64,000 nt of DNA from Blepharisma japonicum (GCA_949751835.1 CATKHK010000016.1:310001-374000); one strand, 5' to 3'. Counted from the first letter of the stretch, positions 32,766-43,660 are shown. A program made the numbers and translations. The notes: a model not told the origin generated them from the sequence alone.

Positions 32766-33665
32766 TTAAGCGCTTCCAGCTACACCTTGGCTATCAATTC
32801 CGCATTGTCCGAAGGCAATCCAGAAGAATCCTTGAAGACCCCAAGAAGTTCCCCAAGAGTTAGCAACAATCCAGTAGTTAGTTCCGCTTTGGTTTCCCCA
32901 TCCAATGATTTTGACGCAGTGGTTTCCTACGAATTCTCCTTTGGTGTGCTTGTAGATACCGCCAGAGTATGACATGAAGTCTTTGTAAACTTGGAAAGTA
33001 ACTTCAACTGGGCCTCCTGCCATAATTGCAGCTTGGATTGATGATGGGCCACTGTATGTGTTTACAGATAAAGCCTTGTAGAATTGAAGTGAAGATCCAT
33101 CAGAGCACTTGGTAGGGCAAGTTCCATCTGCTGCAATATAAGGAACACATGAGTATGTTGGAAGTCCGGTATCTTTCATGAATCTCCAGGCAAGATCTGC
33201 GTAACCACCGTTGCATCCGTAGTTTTGGGAATCACAAGATACGAGATATTGTGGGGACAAAGTGACATTAACTGTTCCATTAGTAGCAATGCATAGTCTA
33301 TCTGAAAGAGCTTCAGATGCTCCAAATGCCCAGCAAGAGCCGCATTGTTCTTGATTAAGGATTGGATGTACGCATCCAGGCCATTGTGTTCTTGAATCGA
33401 AGGAAGCTGGAGCTGAGAGGTAGTTTATTAGTGCACCCCAGTCTTTTTCTGGGAATTCTCTAGGTCTTGAGATTGAAGAAGCTCTAAGTTTGGCTTCAGC
33501 AATTGTCATTTGGCCAACCCATTCAGAAGATGCAGTCCATGAGTCTTGGATGCTGTTGATTTCATCAATCATTTCTTGTGGACACACGAGGTCTGAATCT
33601 TCAAGGTGAATTGCAGGTCCTGACAGAGCTAGAACAATGAAGGCTGCAAAAGCAAAATATTTCAT
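32766..33665 (-). CDS. Cathepsin B-like protease, array unit 3
   Basis: A protease of about 299 aa. The start is placed at the ATG encoding MKYFAFAAFIVLALSG, which matches the signal peptide of the other units; an ATG 15 bp upstream in frame is less likely. The active site is complete: NQEQCGSCWAFGASEA, VGNHCVKIIGWG and WIVANSWGTSWG. The C-terminus lacks the last few residues seen in unit 2. It shares more sequence with unit 2 than with unit 1. A CCATAT-N8-ATATGG palindrome lies 29 bp upstream of the start. Confidence 0.95.
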   Translation of the reverse strand: MKYFAFAAFIVLALSGPAIHLEDSDLVCPQEMIDEINSIQDSWTASSEWVGQMTIAEAKLRASSISRPREFPEKDWGALINYLSAPASFDSRTQWPGCVHPILNQEQCGSCWAFGASEALSDRLCIATNGTVNVTLSPQYLVSCDSQNYGCNGGYADLAWRFMKDTGLPTYSCVPYIAADGTCPTKCSDGSSLQFYKALSVNTYSGPSSIQAAIMAGGPVEVTFQVYKDFMSYSGGIYKHTKGEFVGNHCVKIIGWGNQSGTNYWIVANSWGTSWGLQGFFWIAFGQCGIDSQGVAGSA

Positions 33666-34497
33666 TTTATAAGTTACCACTAGAATTTCTTCCCCATATC
33701 ATCGAAAATATGGAGTGTTCAAATGACGTAAGCTTTGATGATAAAAGAAGGCAAAAATATATTAGAAAAGCATAAGCTAAGCATCACTAGCTAGATTCTA
33801 TATAGCAAATGCGAATCATTTGGTATAAGAGCCACCTCTGTGCACATTGCCCTTGATAAACAATATTAAAATCAGTGTATTTATTGCTTATTTTCAAACT
33901 TTTATTAGTAATTTAATTTCTAACTAATAGAAAAAGATCTAATGCAGAATAATCACATAGAGAGAGAAAAATAAAGATCCTTGCACTATATTTTCTTTAA
34001 ATAATTGATTTATGAATATAATTGATATTATATGCTTGCAGTAATTTCTTACTATCTATCTTCCAGGTGCGAAATTTCGATCAGTGTTTAGAATTAGCTT
34101 AATTTGATTCATCTAAAAGGATTTCGAAAGATATTTGAACTACTTTAATGATTTTCGATCTTCGACAATAATAGTTATAATTAATACTTTTTGATCCACT
34201 TTATCAATAATTTTGAATGTTACTTTGTATAAAAAAACAGTAGAACAAAAAATAAAAAATATTTTGGCTTAAAAATATACTAGACTTATGATAAATATAT
34301 TATCCTAAGAATTCAAAACTCATTATCACTCTATTTTTTAAGTGAGAGGTTTGACTTTTCTTTTTATACAAAAGACTCTTTGGATCATAATGATTTGCAT
34401 GTGCAATTTCTCCTTATGCCATTTGAAGGTACAATTTTATATAAATATTTGAAAAATAAATTTTTAATATAAGGCATATTAGATTAATAAATGCTAA
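33666..34497. other. Array spacer between units 3 and 4
   Basis: About 830 bp, AT-rich. It marks the change from catalytically intact to catalytically dead units. Its last 60 bp (next to unit 4's stop) are nearly identical to the sequence beside fragment unit 5. No gene seen. Confidence 0.45.
33694..33713 (-). promoter_or_regulatory. Palindromic upstream element, unit 3
   Basis: CCATAT, eight bases, then ATATGG: a perfect 6-bp dyad 29 bp before the unit 3 start codon, at the position where most array units have a related block. Confidence 0.5.
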
Positions 34498-35418
34498 TTA
34501 GCCTTGAATATATGGAGCTCCAGCCACAGCTTGTTTATCGATGCCGCACTGTCCAAAAGCAATATAAAAGTAACCTTGTAGACCCCAACGAGTTCCCCAA
34601 GAGTTCGCCGCAATCCAGTAGTTAGAGCCATTTTGGTTTCCCCATCCAATAAGTTTAACACTGGTGTACCCGAAAGGAACCCCTATTGCGTGCTTATAAA
34701 TGCCTCCCTTATAGGACAGAAAATCTTGGTAAAGATCAAGAGTAGCTTCAACTGGACCGTTTGCTAATATTTCAGCTTGTATAGCTGCTGTTCCATTAAA
34801 CGAGTTTACAGATGCAGCCTTGTAGAAATAGAATTCGTCTCCAAAAGAGCACGAATTAGGACAAACCTCATCTGTGTTTAATATATGGAAAGGAAGGCAT
34901 TTTGCTGTAGGGATTCCATAAGTTTTCATGAAATTCCAAACAGAATCAGCGCTACCAAAACTGCATCTATCATCATAAGAAATATCACATAATATCAGAT
35001 ATTGAGGAGACAAAACAACATTAGTTTTACCATTTGTAACAATGCAAAATCTGTCTGAAAGAGTTTCGCTTGCTGCAAAAGCCCATCCAGCATTGCATAA
35101 CTCATCATCAAGAATAGGGTGAATGCAGTTTGGCCATTTTGTCCTGGAATCGAAAGATGTTGGAATTGAGAGGTAGTCTGACAGCGAACCCATGCTTTTT
35201 ACTAGAAATTCTCGAGGTCCTGGCTTTACGGATCCTTTACGCTTGGCTTCAGCAATAGTCATATTGCCTACCCATTCAGAAGACGCAATCCAAGAGTTTT
35301 GGATCCTGTTGATTTCATCAATCATTTCTTGTGGGACAGCAAGATCTGAGTCTTTAAGCTGAATTGCAGGCCCAGATAGGGCGAGCACAAATGATAATAT
35401 AAACGAAAGATATTTCAT
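34498..35418 (-). CDS. Cathepsin B-like pseudo-protease, array unit 4
   Basis: A 306-aa open frame whose start is set at the family signal peptide MKYLSFILSFVLALSG; in-frame codons further upstream are not similar to other units. The fold is kept, including the Cys residues, but the catalytic Cys is Gly (DDELCNAGWAF) and the catalytic His is Thr (FGYTSVKLIGWG); only the Asn remains (AANSWG). It cannot be a cysteine protease. An intact frame with these changes suggests a kept binding, decoy or inhibitor-like role, or a very recent loss. It is closest to fragment unit 5 in sequence and flank. Confidence 0.85.
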   Translation of the reverse strand: MKYLSFILSFVLALSGPAIQLKDSDLAVPQEMIDEINRIQNSWIASSEWVGNMTIAEAKRKGSVKPGPREFLVKSMGSLSDYLSIPTSFDSRTKWPNCIHPILDDELCNAGWAFAASETLSDRFCIVTNGKTNVVLSPQYLILCDISYDDRCSFGSADSVWNFMKTYGIPTAKCLPFHILNTDEVCPNSCSFGDEFYFYKAASVNSFNGTAAIQAEILANGPVEATLDLYQDFLSYKGGIYKHAIGVPFGYTSVKLIGWGNQNGSNYWIAANSWGTRWGLQGYFYIAFGQCGIDKQAVAGAPYIQG

Positions 35419-36283
35419 TTTATTATTCTCCTCAAGGATTTTATCTCCACATCGCCTGTAATATGGCGAATTTTCATTGAAGGGATATATTTTGATATTA
35501 TGGGTTAAAAGAAAGAAAATATAAAAACCATCATGAGAAGTCAAAGTTTATTAGATTTGGTTCTAAGGTTTTAGTTCCCTCATTTAGCGGTATAAAGTAG
35601 AGTGCATTCACATCTCACATTCATTTTCTTGAAGAAAGCATGATTTATATTAGATTGTACATATATGATAGTTGACTCTCTTTCACCAGACATCAGACAA
35701 TCTATCTCTGAAGCTTTGCATTGCGTAGAGACTAGTACAGTTATAATCTCCAGTCTTCTATTCACAACCTTGATTTTGGTTTAATCTGTTTGCTATCCTA
35801 CTTTAAGATTTCTAGGTCTATTTCCCCGATAATAAAGCCTAACTCTAATACAATCATAAAGATTTAGTAAAAAAACTCACTAGGAACACTTTTATTTTTA
35901 AGAATGGCTCAAAGTCCATTGAGCTTCTGCTTCATAGGCATTCTTTTCTTAAAGAGTCTAGATAATCAGAATTAAATTTTACAATTTAAAAGCAATCAAC
36001 TTGTTTTCATTCTATGTATGAATTATAAGTATTAGATATATATAGCCACTTATTGATCGATAGTTTATTAAATACTCTAATGATTATAATTATGTCTAAA
36101 AATCGTAGAAAAAATTTCCAAGTATATGCTTAACTTTTAGCTTTTCTTTATTACTAGAAAAGATTTTTTAGTCTCAATGATTTCCATATGTGTTTTCGAT
36201 TAGGTCGTTTGAGTGATAATTTCATAAAAAATATTCAAATATACAATTTTTGATATAAGGCATATTAGATTAATAAATTCTAA
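35419..36283. other. Array spacer between units 4 and 5
   Basis: About 860 bp. A 61-codon minus frame at 35580-35765 has no ATG start and no family resemblance, and I do not call it. The rest is AT-rich. Confidence 0.4.
35447..35466 (-). promoter_or_regulatory. Palindromic upstream element, unit 4
   Basis: CCACAT, eight bases (CGCCTGTA), then ATATGG, 29 bp before the unit 4 start. It is followed by the shared GCGAATTTTCATTGAA block. Confidence 0.5.
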
Positions 36284-36498
36284 TTAGCCTTAAATATATG
36301 GAGCTCCAGCCACAGCTTATTTATCGAAGCCGCATTGTCCAAAAGCAATATAAAAGTATCCTTGTAGACTCCAACGAGTTACCAAAGAGTTCGCCGCAAT
36401 CCAATAATCTGTGCCATTTTGGTTTCCCCATCCTATTATCTTCACACTGGTAGTTCCTACAAGATCGCCTGTTGTATCTTATAAATGCCTCGCTTATA
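36284..36498 (-). pseudogene. Cathepsin B-like 3' fragment, array unit 5
   Basis: A C-terminal remnant of about 70 codons, nearly identical to the end of unit 4. It keeps a readable WIAAN stretch followed by SLQGYFYIAFGQCG. It carries an early stop near its end, and the Trp-Gly of the NSWG motif is altered (ANSLVTRWS). The homology ends abruptly at about 36498, where foreign-looking sequence begins. The 5' three-quarters of the gene is missing. Confidence 0.85.
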
Positions 36499-37800
36499 AA
36501 TAAATGGAACTGAAACATCCTCTGCTGCAGCTTCAAATTTAGCATCAGTTGCAGGCATTGATGCAAGGAACATAACAAAATGGTGAGAAGTTTGGCAGCA
36601 AGGCGTAAGCTCTGAAAACGACAAGAAATTTGAGCTAGCCTTAAAAGCATATTATTATATACAATGTAAGCGCATTTGAAAAAAGGATGGCAGAGGAGGT
36701 TAGCAAACTCAGAGCACAAGTACAAATACTTGCAAAGCAAAAATTAAGCAGAGATGAAATAGAATCTCATGCCATTAGGGATGATCCTGCGGTTAAAAAC
36801 AATCCTAAGCTTAAGAGCTATTACGAAGCCCTATACGACAGGCTACACAGTGCCCTTAACGAGGCTGAAGTGATTTGTGGAGGAGGAAATATCGCAATCA
36901 ATACTTCAAGCGTTAAGGTTTTTGCCTTATCTAAGGCTATAGAGCTTACTCTATTCGTAGGAAAGTTGCTTAGCAACGCCTTTTCTGGGGCTGTTGAAAA
37001 AATAAACGAAAACAATATAAAAATATGCGATAAAGCTTAAAAGCACGATAGATTCAAATCCTTCAGAAAGGAAAAACGTCATTAAAAAGGCATCAGAGAC
37101 GATTGCTTTAAATAACAGGAATAAAATAGATAGCATCGAAACAAATCCTGAAGTAGAAAACTGGATAAACAAGGGGTTATCGATAGATGCAGGGATTTTT
37201 TACTGTAGACGTAGACTATATGCTTTATCAAAACAAGCCGTAGATCTTAGGTTGTATATTCGCTTTAAAGATAATATATGCCATTGAAAACGATCATATC
37301 ATGCAAGCCAGTAGTTCCGATTTAACGGTGTTGTAAATAGCTTTTGTAGTGCCTTCTTCGTATCAGTTTTCTAAAGGTAAGACTGTAAGCGTAAACAACG
37401 AACAGAAAGTATTTTTGCTTCTTGGGATAAGCCATGATAGCCCATTACTTAATGATTTAGGCTTTCTTAAGAAATTAAACAGAGTTACAGGCTTATCCGT
37501 TCCTAAAGTCATAGATCTTAGTAATGAACTTGCAAAGCTTGGCCACAATATAGCTGAGTTTGTAACAGAACTTAATTATAAATCTTTAGGCAGTTTAATG
37601 ATAAGCCTTGAAGAGGCTAAAGTTATAGTTAGGTAGTGAACTTGTACTTAGTCACGATATAGCAGAGTTTGTACAAAGCTTGATGCTGAGTTTTTAGGTA
37701 GTTTCAAATGATGAGTTTTGAATATACCTCGAATGGGATGGCTAGCATTGCATAAAATGTTAGGTTATAACGATTAGTGTTATGACGCTTTAAGATGTAT
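36499..37800 (+). other. Foreign-looking coding segment inside the array
   Basis: About 1.3 kb with a plus-strand coding feel, opposite to the array, and a composition and codon style unlike its neighbours. The clearest frames are 36687-37040 (117 codons, starting MAEEVSKLRAQVQILAKQK) and 37349-37636 (95 codons). The second is followed by a degraded repeat of its own motif (GHNIAEFV, later SHDIAEFV). The segment is not intact as a gene. I do not recognise the family. The run of tightly spaced frames and the codon style suggest a bacterial source such as an intracellular symbiont, but this is inference. It abuts fragment unit 5 on one side and the flank of unit 6 on the other. Confidence 0.55.
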
Positions 37801-38433
37801 CAATTTAACTTATTTATTAAGGTAAGACATATAGCATATTCCATTAAGCTATTGACAATGCATAAGAAACAGCATCAAAAGAATTGATAAATTTTAAAAA
37901 AATTGTTATAAAATATTGCAAATGTCCAAGAAATAAAATAAAAAAAAATATTAAAAAAATTAATATTAAATCATTTAGCATAAATAAGACTTTTGTGAAG
38001 GTTGAAATAATGATTATAGAATCCTTTTGCTTCTTTAACTTCATTTTAGTAGTAGTTCATTTAGCTAGATTGTTTAAACTTTTCAATTTTCAGCCATATC
38101 TATTATTTCCTTGGTTAGTTAAGTTTCAAAATATCCCTAAAACCAAATTACATTGTTTATTTAAATGAATATCATGCTTATATTCTTATTGTTTATTCTA
38201 CGATACCTTCTTAAGAAATTAAATATTAAACTTTAAAAGCTGAATAAAATTACATTAAAATCGTTTTATGAATTTGCAAAATTTTTGATAAAAATTAGGA
38301 ATAAATTGCTATGAACAGAAGTTTCCTTTTTGTTCATGAGCATTTATTTTGATTTTTTCGAGGCTGAATTTTTATTAAAACATATAAAATTTTTATAAGC
38401 TCACGCTTAGATTATTAAACGCTAATATCTGGG
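37801..38433. other. Array spacer downstream of unit 6
   Basis: About 630 bp, AT-rich. From about 37880 to 38420 it is clearly related to 46845-47307, the spacer beside unit 11, including TTGTTATAAAATATTGCAAA and a shared stretch near each gene's stop. This shows that units 6 and 11 were copied with their flanks. Confidence 0.6.
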
Positions 38434-39369
38434 CTATTTGATATTTGAAATATCAGGAAGCCCAGCTACAGCAGCACTATCGATGCCACATTGTCCAAAA
38501 GCAATATAAAAGTATCCTTGGAGACCCCAAGTACTTCCCCAAGAGTTAGCTACGATCCAGTAATTCGTTCCATTTTGGTTTCCCCACCCAATAATTTTCA
38601 CGCTAGTGTATCCTAATAGAGTCCCTGTTGTATGCTTATAAACGCCCCCTTTATAGGTTTGAAGATCTTGATAAACTTTCATTGTAGCTTCAACTGGACC
38701 ATTTGTCATTATTTCTGCTTGAATAGACGATGGGCTACTAAAAGTATTTATTGACTTAGTCTTGTATAATTTTATCGGGGTTCCCCAACGGCATGTACCA
38801 TCAGGGCAGTATTGATCTCAGTCTCCAGGATGATAAGGAAAGCATTCTATTGAAGTGATGCCTGTAGTTTTCATATAATCCCAGCATGATTCAGCACTTC
38901 CTCCATAGCACATTTTTTGAGACATAGTGTCATCACAAATTATTAGATAAAGAGGGGAAAACGTGACATTAAATGCTCCCTTTGTTGCAATACAAAACCT
39001 GTCTGTCATAGTTCCAGCCGCAGCAAATGCCCAGCCGCCACCACTACAATCTGAACCGTTTCATAATGGCTTTGTACAATTAGACCATTGAATTCTTGAA
39101 TCGAAAGATGCAGGAACTGAGAGGTAGTCTAAAAGTGCACCCCAATCTTTTTCTGGAAACTTTTTAGTTGGCAATATTGAAGATGCATAAAGTTTGGCTT
39201 TTGCAAATGTCATATTCCCGACCCACTCAGAAGACGCAATTCATGAGTCTTGGATTCGGTTAATTTCATCGATCATTTCTTGTGGAGCAGCAAGATCTGA
39301 ATCTTTAGGCTGAATAGCAGGCCCTGAAAGGGCTAGCACAAAGAGTGCTACAAACAAAAGATATTTCAT
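38434..39369 (-). CDS. Cathepsin B-like pseudo-protease, array unit 6
   Basis: A complete 311-aa frame once three UGA codons are read as Trp, each at a place where related units have Trp (QDSW, PLW) or in a variable loop. The signal peptide is MKYLLFVALFVLALSG. The catalytic Cys is replaced by Gly (SDCSGGGWAF), His by Thr (LGYTSVKIIGWG), and Asn is kept (VANSWG). The region from propeptide to C-terminus is intact with the structural Cys. Together with units 4, 8 and 9 it forms a group of open but catalytically dead paralogues. Confidence 0.85.
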
Positions 39370-40209
39370 TTTATTATTTCACCAAGATGATTTAATTTTA
39401 TATCGCCGATAAAATGGCGAATTTTTATTGAATAAATAAATCTTTTAGGAAGTTATCGAAACAATTTATCAATTGTAATAATTTTTATAATTATTCACTA
39501 AATATGATAGAAGAAATAGCAGCATATTTAAGTAATATGCCTTATTAAAGAATCCGTGAAATAATATTAGATTAAATCAATTATAGCTTATCCGCTGATG
39601 CAGATCGTGGTCCTTTAACATGTAGCCATTCTAATGGGCTTCATGTCTTGCATATCTCTCAATAATTTTCTTAATAAAAAAATGATGGAAATATAATGTA
39701 ATGTAAAAAGTTTAGCATTATGGAGTCATCTCCTTTTCAAAATTTCAATGCTGATTAATTGAAAAACTTAATTATTTCAAGTTATTTTTGCTGGATAATG
39801 GAATTTTCTTCAATCTTTCTGTAACATATATATCTTGACTCATATGGCATTTTCCTTTAGAAAAATCCTAAAAAGGAATGTTGGAGTTCCTAGAGAAGCT
39901 AAAGAGATGTTTAAAAAATTCTTGAAGAAACTAAAAATTAAGGAAAAAAAAAGCTGATCGGTAGCTCTCCACATGAATTAACCTTTAGACTTTTAAAGAT
40001 AGTAAATATAAAATTTCAAGATAAATAAGCATAATTTATAGCGTTTATTGATCTGAAAGGTTTTTAATAATAAATTGGGAAATTATTATATTAAAGAATT
40101 TTTATGAGCTATTATTTTTTGTTTGCTCTATAAACCATTTCTGCTTAGAGTATTAAAATATGAATTTTTTATAAGATCACGCTTAGATTATTAAACGCTA
40201 GTGGTTGGG
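39370..40209. other. Array spacer between units 6 and 7
   Basis: About 840 bp without a gene. Positions about 39840-40209 are related to 42370-42727, the spacer beside unit 9, so fragment unit 7 and unit 9 share downstream flanks. Confidence 0.5.
39396..39420 (-). promoter_or_regulatory. Palindromic upstream element, unit 6
   Basis: Two overlapping dyads: TTTTAT/ATAAAA (39396-39414) and TCGCC/GGCGA (39403-39420), 27-51 bp before the unit 6 start. Confidence 0.5.
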
Positions 40210-40487
40210 CTATTTGATATTTGAAAGATCAGAAGGACCAGCTACAGCAGTGCTATCGATGCCACACTATCCAAAAGCAATAAAAAAGTATCCTTTGAGA
40301 CCCCAAGTACTTCCTCAAGAGGTGGCTGCGATCCAGTAATTCGTTCAATTTTGGTTTCCCCACCCAATAATTTTCACGCTGGTGTATCCTACAGGAATCC
40401 CTAATGCATGCTTATAAATGCCTCCTTTATAAGTTTGGAAATCTTGATAAACAACCATTGTCGCTTCAACTGGACCATTTGCCATTA
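40210..40487 (-). pseudogene. Cathepsin B-like 3' fragment, array unit 7
   Basis: About 92 codons from the C-terminal third, readable from NGPVEATMVVYQDFQTYKGG to the family end AVAGPSDLSNIK. It has one premature TAG (CAG to TAG in FGQCG) and a Gly-to-UGA change. The His position is Thr (VGYTSVK) and the Asn position is Thr (AATSWG), the same replacement as in unit 9. Homology ends at about 40487; upstream sequence is unrelated and AT-rich. Confidence 0.85.
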
Positions 40488-41288
40488 GATGAATATTAAT
40501 AGTTAATTCATTTAAAAAATTTAAGTATTTAAAGAAATCAAGATACTTTAATGATAATATCTTTTGTGCATTTAAAATTAATATGCATGAAGAGATCGGA
40601 TAAATTTTATTTGAGAGCAATAAGTATAAGACTATATTTTCAGACCAAATCATTAAAAATTTAATTGATAACAAAGCAAGCTTCATAGATTGATTCATGT
40701 TTTTTAAATTTATAGCTTTCATTCACTACAAAATAGCGCTTTGGAGTTGGAGGAGAAAAAAAAATATTATGACACTTGACTTTAAAGAGAAGCTGTTGCA
40801 TTATTCGTATCATACTCGCCATATCTTAAGCTGAGTTTGAGTATAGTAAGGATAGCAGTTATATATGATTTAGTTGAAAGATAAATTTAAATCCTTCAGA
40901 GATCGTATCTACAAAGTATAAGAAATTGTAAAATTAAATCTAGTCCATATCGTTTTCTTTTTTTCCATTTTATTTTAAGGTGAATTTTAATTTTTCAGAA
41001 TTCTGTTTAATATCTATTTTCACATAATGAAAAATAAATTTTGCTTAACGACCAGATTTGGTTACTAAATTGATTTTGATTTACCAAATTTATTTACTAG
41101 ACTTCCTAAACTTTAACTAGGCTACTGCATTTATCCTAGACCTGAAGTTATAATTAAATAGAAAGAGCTCGGCTGCTTTTTATTTTATCAATCCCTTCAT
41201 TATTATGTAGAATATTTTTTTAAAAAAATGCTGTAAAGCATAGAATTTTAAAAGTTATGTTTTATATGTCTGTTTTTAAAGATGCTAT
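40488..41288. other. Array spacer between units 7 and 8
   Basis: About 800 bp. Unrelated AT-rich sequence replaces the 5' part of unit 7. A minus frame at about 40500-40722 runs into the fragment but resembles no other unit and looks fortuitous. Confidence 0.4.
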
Positions 41289-42206
41289 TTATGATTTAAA
41301 ATGAGGATTTCCAGCTATAGCTTCTACGTCAATATCGCATTGACCAAAGGCGATCCAAAAATATCCTTGTAGACCCCAATTAGTTCCCCAAGCATTAGCT
41401 GCTATCCAGTAGTTTACTCCATTCTGATTACCCCATCCAATCAATTTAACAGAAGTGTATCCCACAAGAGATCCTGTCGTGTGCTTATAAATACCTCCTT
41501 TATAAGTCATAAAATCTTGATATACTGTCATTGTAGCTTCAACAGGCCCTCCTTCTAAAATTCCAGCTTGGATTTCTGCCTGGCCCTGAAATGTAACAAC
41601 TTTTTTGGATCTATATATCGTAAAGAGGCCTAATGGATGGCAGAAATTAGGGCATTCTTTAACCTCGCCTATCAAACTATTAGGAATGCAACTTGCTGTA
41701 GCTGTTCCATATTCATGTAAAAATGCCCAAGCTGTATCAGCTGTTCCATCTATGCATGAAGGGCTTAAGGTCATGCAAAGGACGAGAAATGCTGAAGATA
41801 GCTCAATATTAGTGGTACCATTTGAAGCAATGCAGAATCTATCTGAAAGGACATCAGCAGCTGCAAACGCCCAACCAGCATGGCAATTGTTATCATTTTG
41901 AATTGGATGAATGCATTTAGGCCATTGCTGCCTTGCATCAAAAGATTTTGGAGTAGAGAGGTGGCTTAATAGCATACCCCAGTCTTTTTTTGGGAATTTG
42001 CTAAGCTCTGGCATTTGGGCTGCCCTCTTCTTGGCTTCAGCAATTGTCATGTTGCCAACCCAATCAGCAGAAGCAGTCCATGAATCTTGAACTCTATTAA
42101 TTTCATCAATCATTTCTTGTGGAGCAACAAGATCTGACTCTTTAACCTGAACAGCAGGACCTGAAAAAGCTAAAACAAAAATTGAAAGAAGCAAAAAATA
42201 TTTCAT
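41289..42206 (-). CDS. Cathepsin B-like pseudo-protease, array unit 8
   Basis: A 305-aa complete frame with no UGA. Signal peptide MKYFLLLSIFVLAFSG. The catalytic Cys is Gly (DNNCHAGWAFAAAD) and His is Thr (VGYTSVKLIGWG); Asn is kept (AANAWG, with Ser changed to Ala). The central region (SSAFLVLCMTLSPSC and ECPNFCHPLGLF) is the most diverged of the open units, so this copy is older than the unit 9/11 pair. The frame and Cys pattern are preserved despite loss of the active site. Confidence 0.87.
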   Translation of the reverse strand: MKYFLLLSIFVLAFSGPAVQVKESDLVAPQEMIDEINRVQDSWTASADWVGNMTIAEAKKRAAQMPELSKFPKKDWGMLLSHLSTPKSFDARQQWPKCIHPIQNDNNCHAGWAFAAADVLSDRFCIASNGTTNIELSSAFLVLCMTLSPSCIDGTADTAWAFLHEYGTATASCIPNSLIGEVKECPNFCHPLGLFTIYRSKKVVTFQGQAEIQAGILEGGPVEATMTVYQDFMTYKGGIYKHTTGSLVGYTSVKLIGWGNQNGVNYWIAANAWGTNWGLQGYFWIAFGQCDIDVEAIAGNPHFKS

Positions 42207-42727
42207 TTATTATTGTAATTATTTCACCACTAGCAATTATTTCCACATCAACAATAATGTGGCGAATCATTTTAAACTAAATATATTTGTGCAAACGAGA
42301 ATTAGATGCGATTACTGAGCATAGAAATAGCTTATGTTTGCTAAAAAAAATAATAGGGGCTGAAAGAGCTGAAGGAATTAGAAAAACTCTGAAGAAGATG
42401 TTGGAGAACTTGACAAGGTTGAGAGCAATGCTGAAAAATCCTTGAAGAAATAAAAAAAATAAAAAGAAAAAAGGCATTAAGGCTGGCCAGTAGTTTTCAT
42501 AACTTGAGTTGAGCTTTAACTTTTGAAAAGAGTAAATGCAAAAACTTAAAAGATAAATATATTTAATTTAAAGTATTTATTGATCTGCAATGCTTTTAAT
42601 AATGAATTGGGAAAAAATATTGAGGAAGAATTTCCTTTGATTTGCTCTATAAACAATTTCTGCTTAGAGTATTAAAATATGAATTTTTATAGCTCATGCT
42701 TTAAATTATTAAACGCGAGTAGTATGG
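42207..42727. other. Array spacer between units 8 and 9
   Basis: 521 bp related over most of its length to 39840-40209. It holds the unit 8 upstream element and no gene. Confidence 0.5.
42243..42262 (-). promoter_or_regulatory. Palindromic upstream element, unit 8
   Basis: CCACAT, eight bases, then ATGTGG: a perfect dyad. It differs from unit 3 (CCATAT/ATATGG) by a change in both arms that keeps the symmetry. It lies 37 bp before the start. Confidence 0.5.
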
Positions 42728-43660
42728 CTACTTGATAGTTGAAAGATCAGGAGGTCCAGCTACAGCATTGCTGTCGATGCCACACTGTCCAAAAGCAATA
42801 TAAAAGTATCCTTTGAGACCCCAAGCATCTCCCCAAGAGGTAGCTGCGATTCAGTAATTCGTTCCATTTTGGTTTCCCCACCCAATAATTTTCACGCAGG
42901 TGAATCCTACAGGAACTCCTAATGCATGCTTATAAATGCCTCCTTTATAGGTTTCGAAATCTGCATAAACAGTCATTGTAGATTCAACTGGACCATTTGT
43001 CATTATTTCTGCTTGAATAGACGATGGGCTACTAAAAGTATTCACAGACAAAGTCTTGTATAAAGTTATCGGGGTTCCCCATTTGCACTCATCATAAGGG
43101 CAATCTATATCTGTATCACCAGGATGATAAGGAAAGCATTCTATTGAAGTGATCCCTGTAGTTTTCATATAATCCCAACATAATTCAGCAGTTCCTCCAG
43201 TGCACATCAGTTGCGCAGTGTCATCACAACTTATTAAATATTGAGGGGAGAATGTGATATTGAATGTTCCATTTGTTGCAATACAAAATCTATCTGTCAT
43301 AGTTTCAGCTGCAGCAAATGCCCAGCTGCCACCATTGCAATTATAACCATACCATAATGGTTTTGTGCATTTAGGCCACTGCTTTCTTGAATCGAAAGAT
43401 GCAGGAATTGAGAGGTAGTCTAAAAGTGCACCCCAATCTTTTTCTGGAAATCTTTTAGGTGTCAATATTGAAGATGCGTAAAGTTTGGCTTCTGCAAATG
43501 TCATATTCCCGACCCACTCGGAAGACGCAATTCATGAGTCTTGGATTCTGTTAATTTCATCAATCATTTCTTGTGGAGCCACAAGATCTGAGTCTTTAGG
43601 CTGAATAGGAGGCCCTGAAAGGGCTAGCACAAAGAGTGCTACAAACAAAAGATATTTCAT
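42728..43660 (-). CDS. Cathepsin B-like pseudo-protease, array unit 9
   Basis: A 310-aa complete frame through UGA codons read as Trp, such as the one in QDSW and the one in NYW. All three catalytic residues are lost: Cys to Ser (NCNGGSWAF), His to Thr (VGFTCVKIIGWG) and Asn to Thr (IAATSWG). The signal peptide MKYLLFVALFVLALSG and the disulfide Cys remain. It is the most thoroughly inactivated copy that still has an open frame. It forms a duplicate pair with disrupted unit 11, including shared flanks on both sides. Confidence 0.85.

Noticed and set aside
35580-35765. 61-codon minus-strand frame between array units 4 and 5
   Set aside because: No ATG, no similarity to other spacers or genes, AT-rich context.
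40500-40722. A novel 5' exon fused to the unit 7 fragment
   Set aside because: The sequence is AT-rich and low in complexity, has no signal peptide like the other units, and the downstream fragment carries its own stop.
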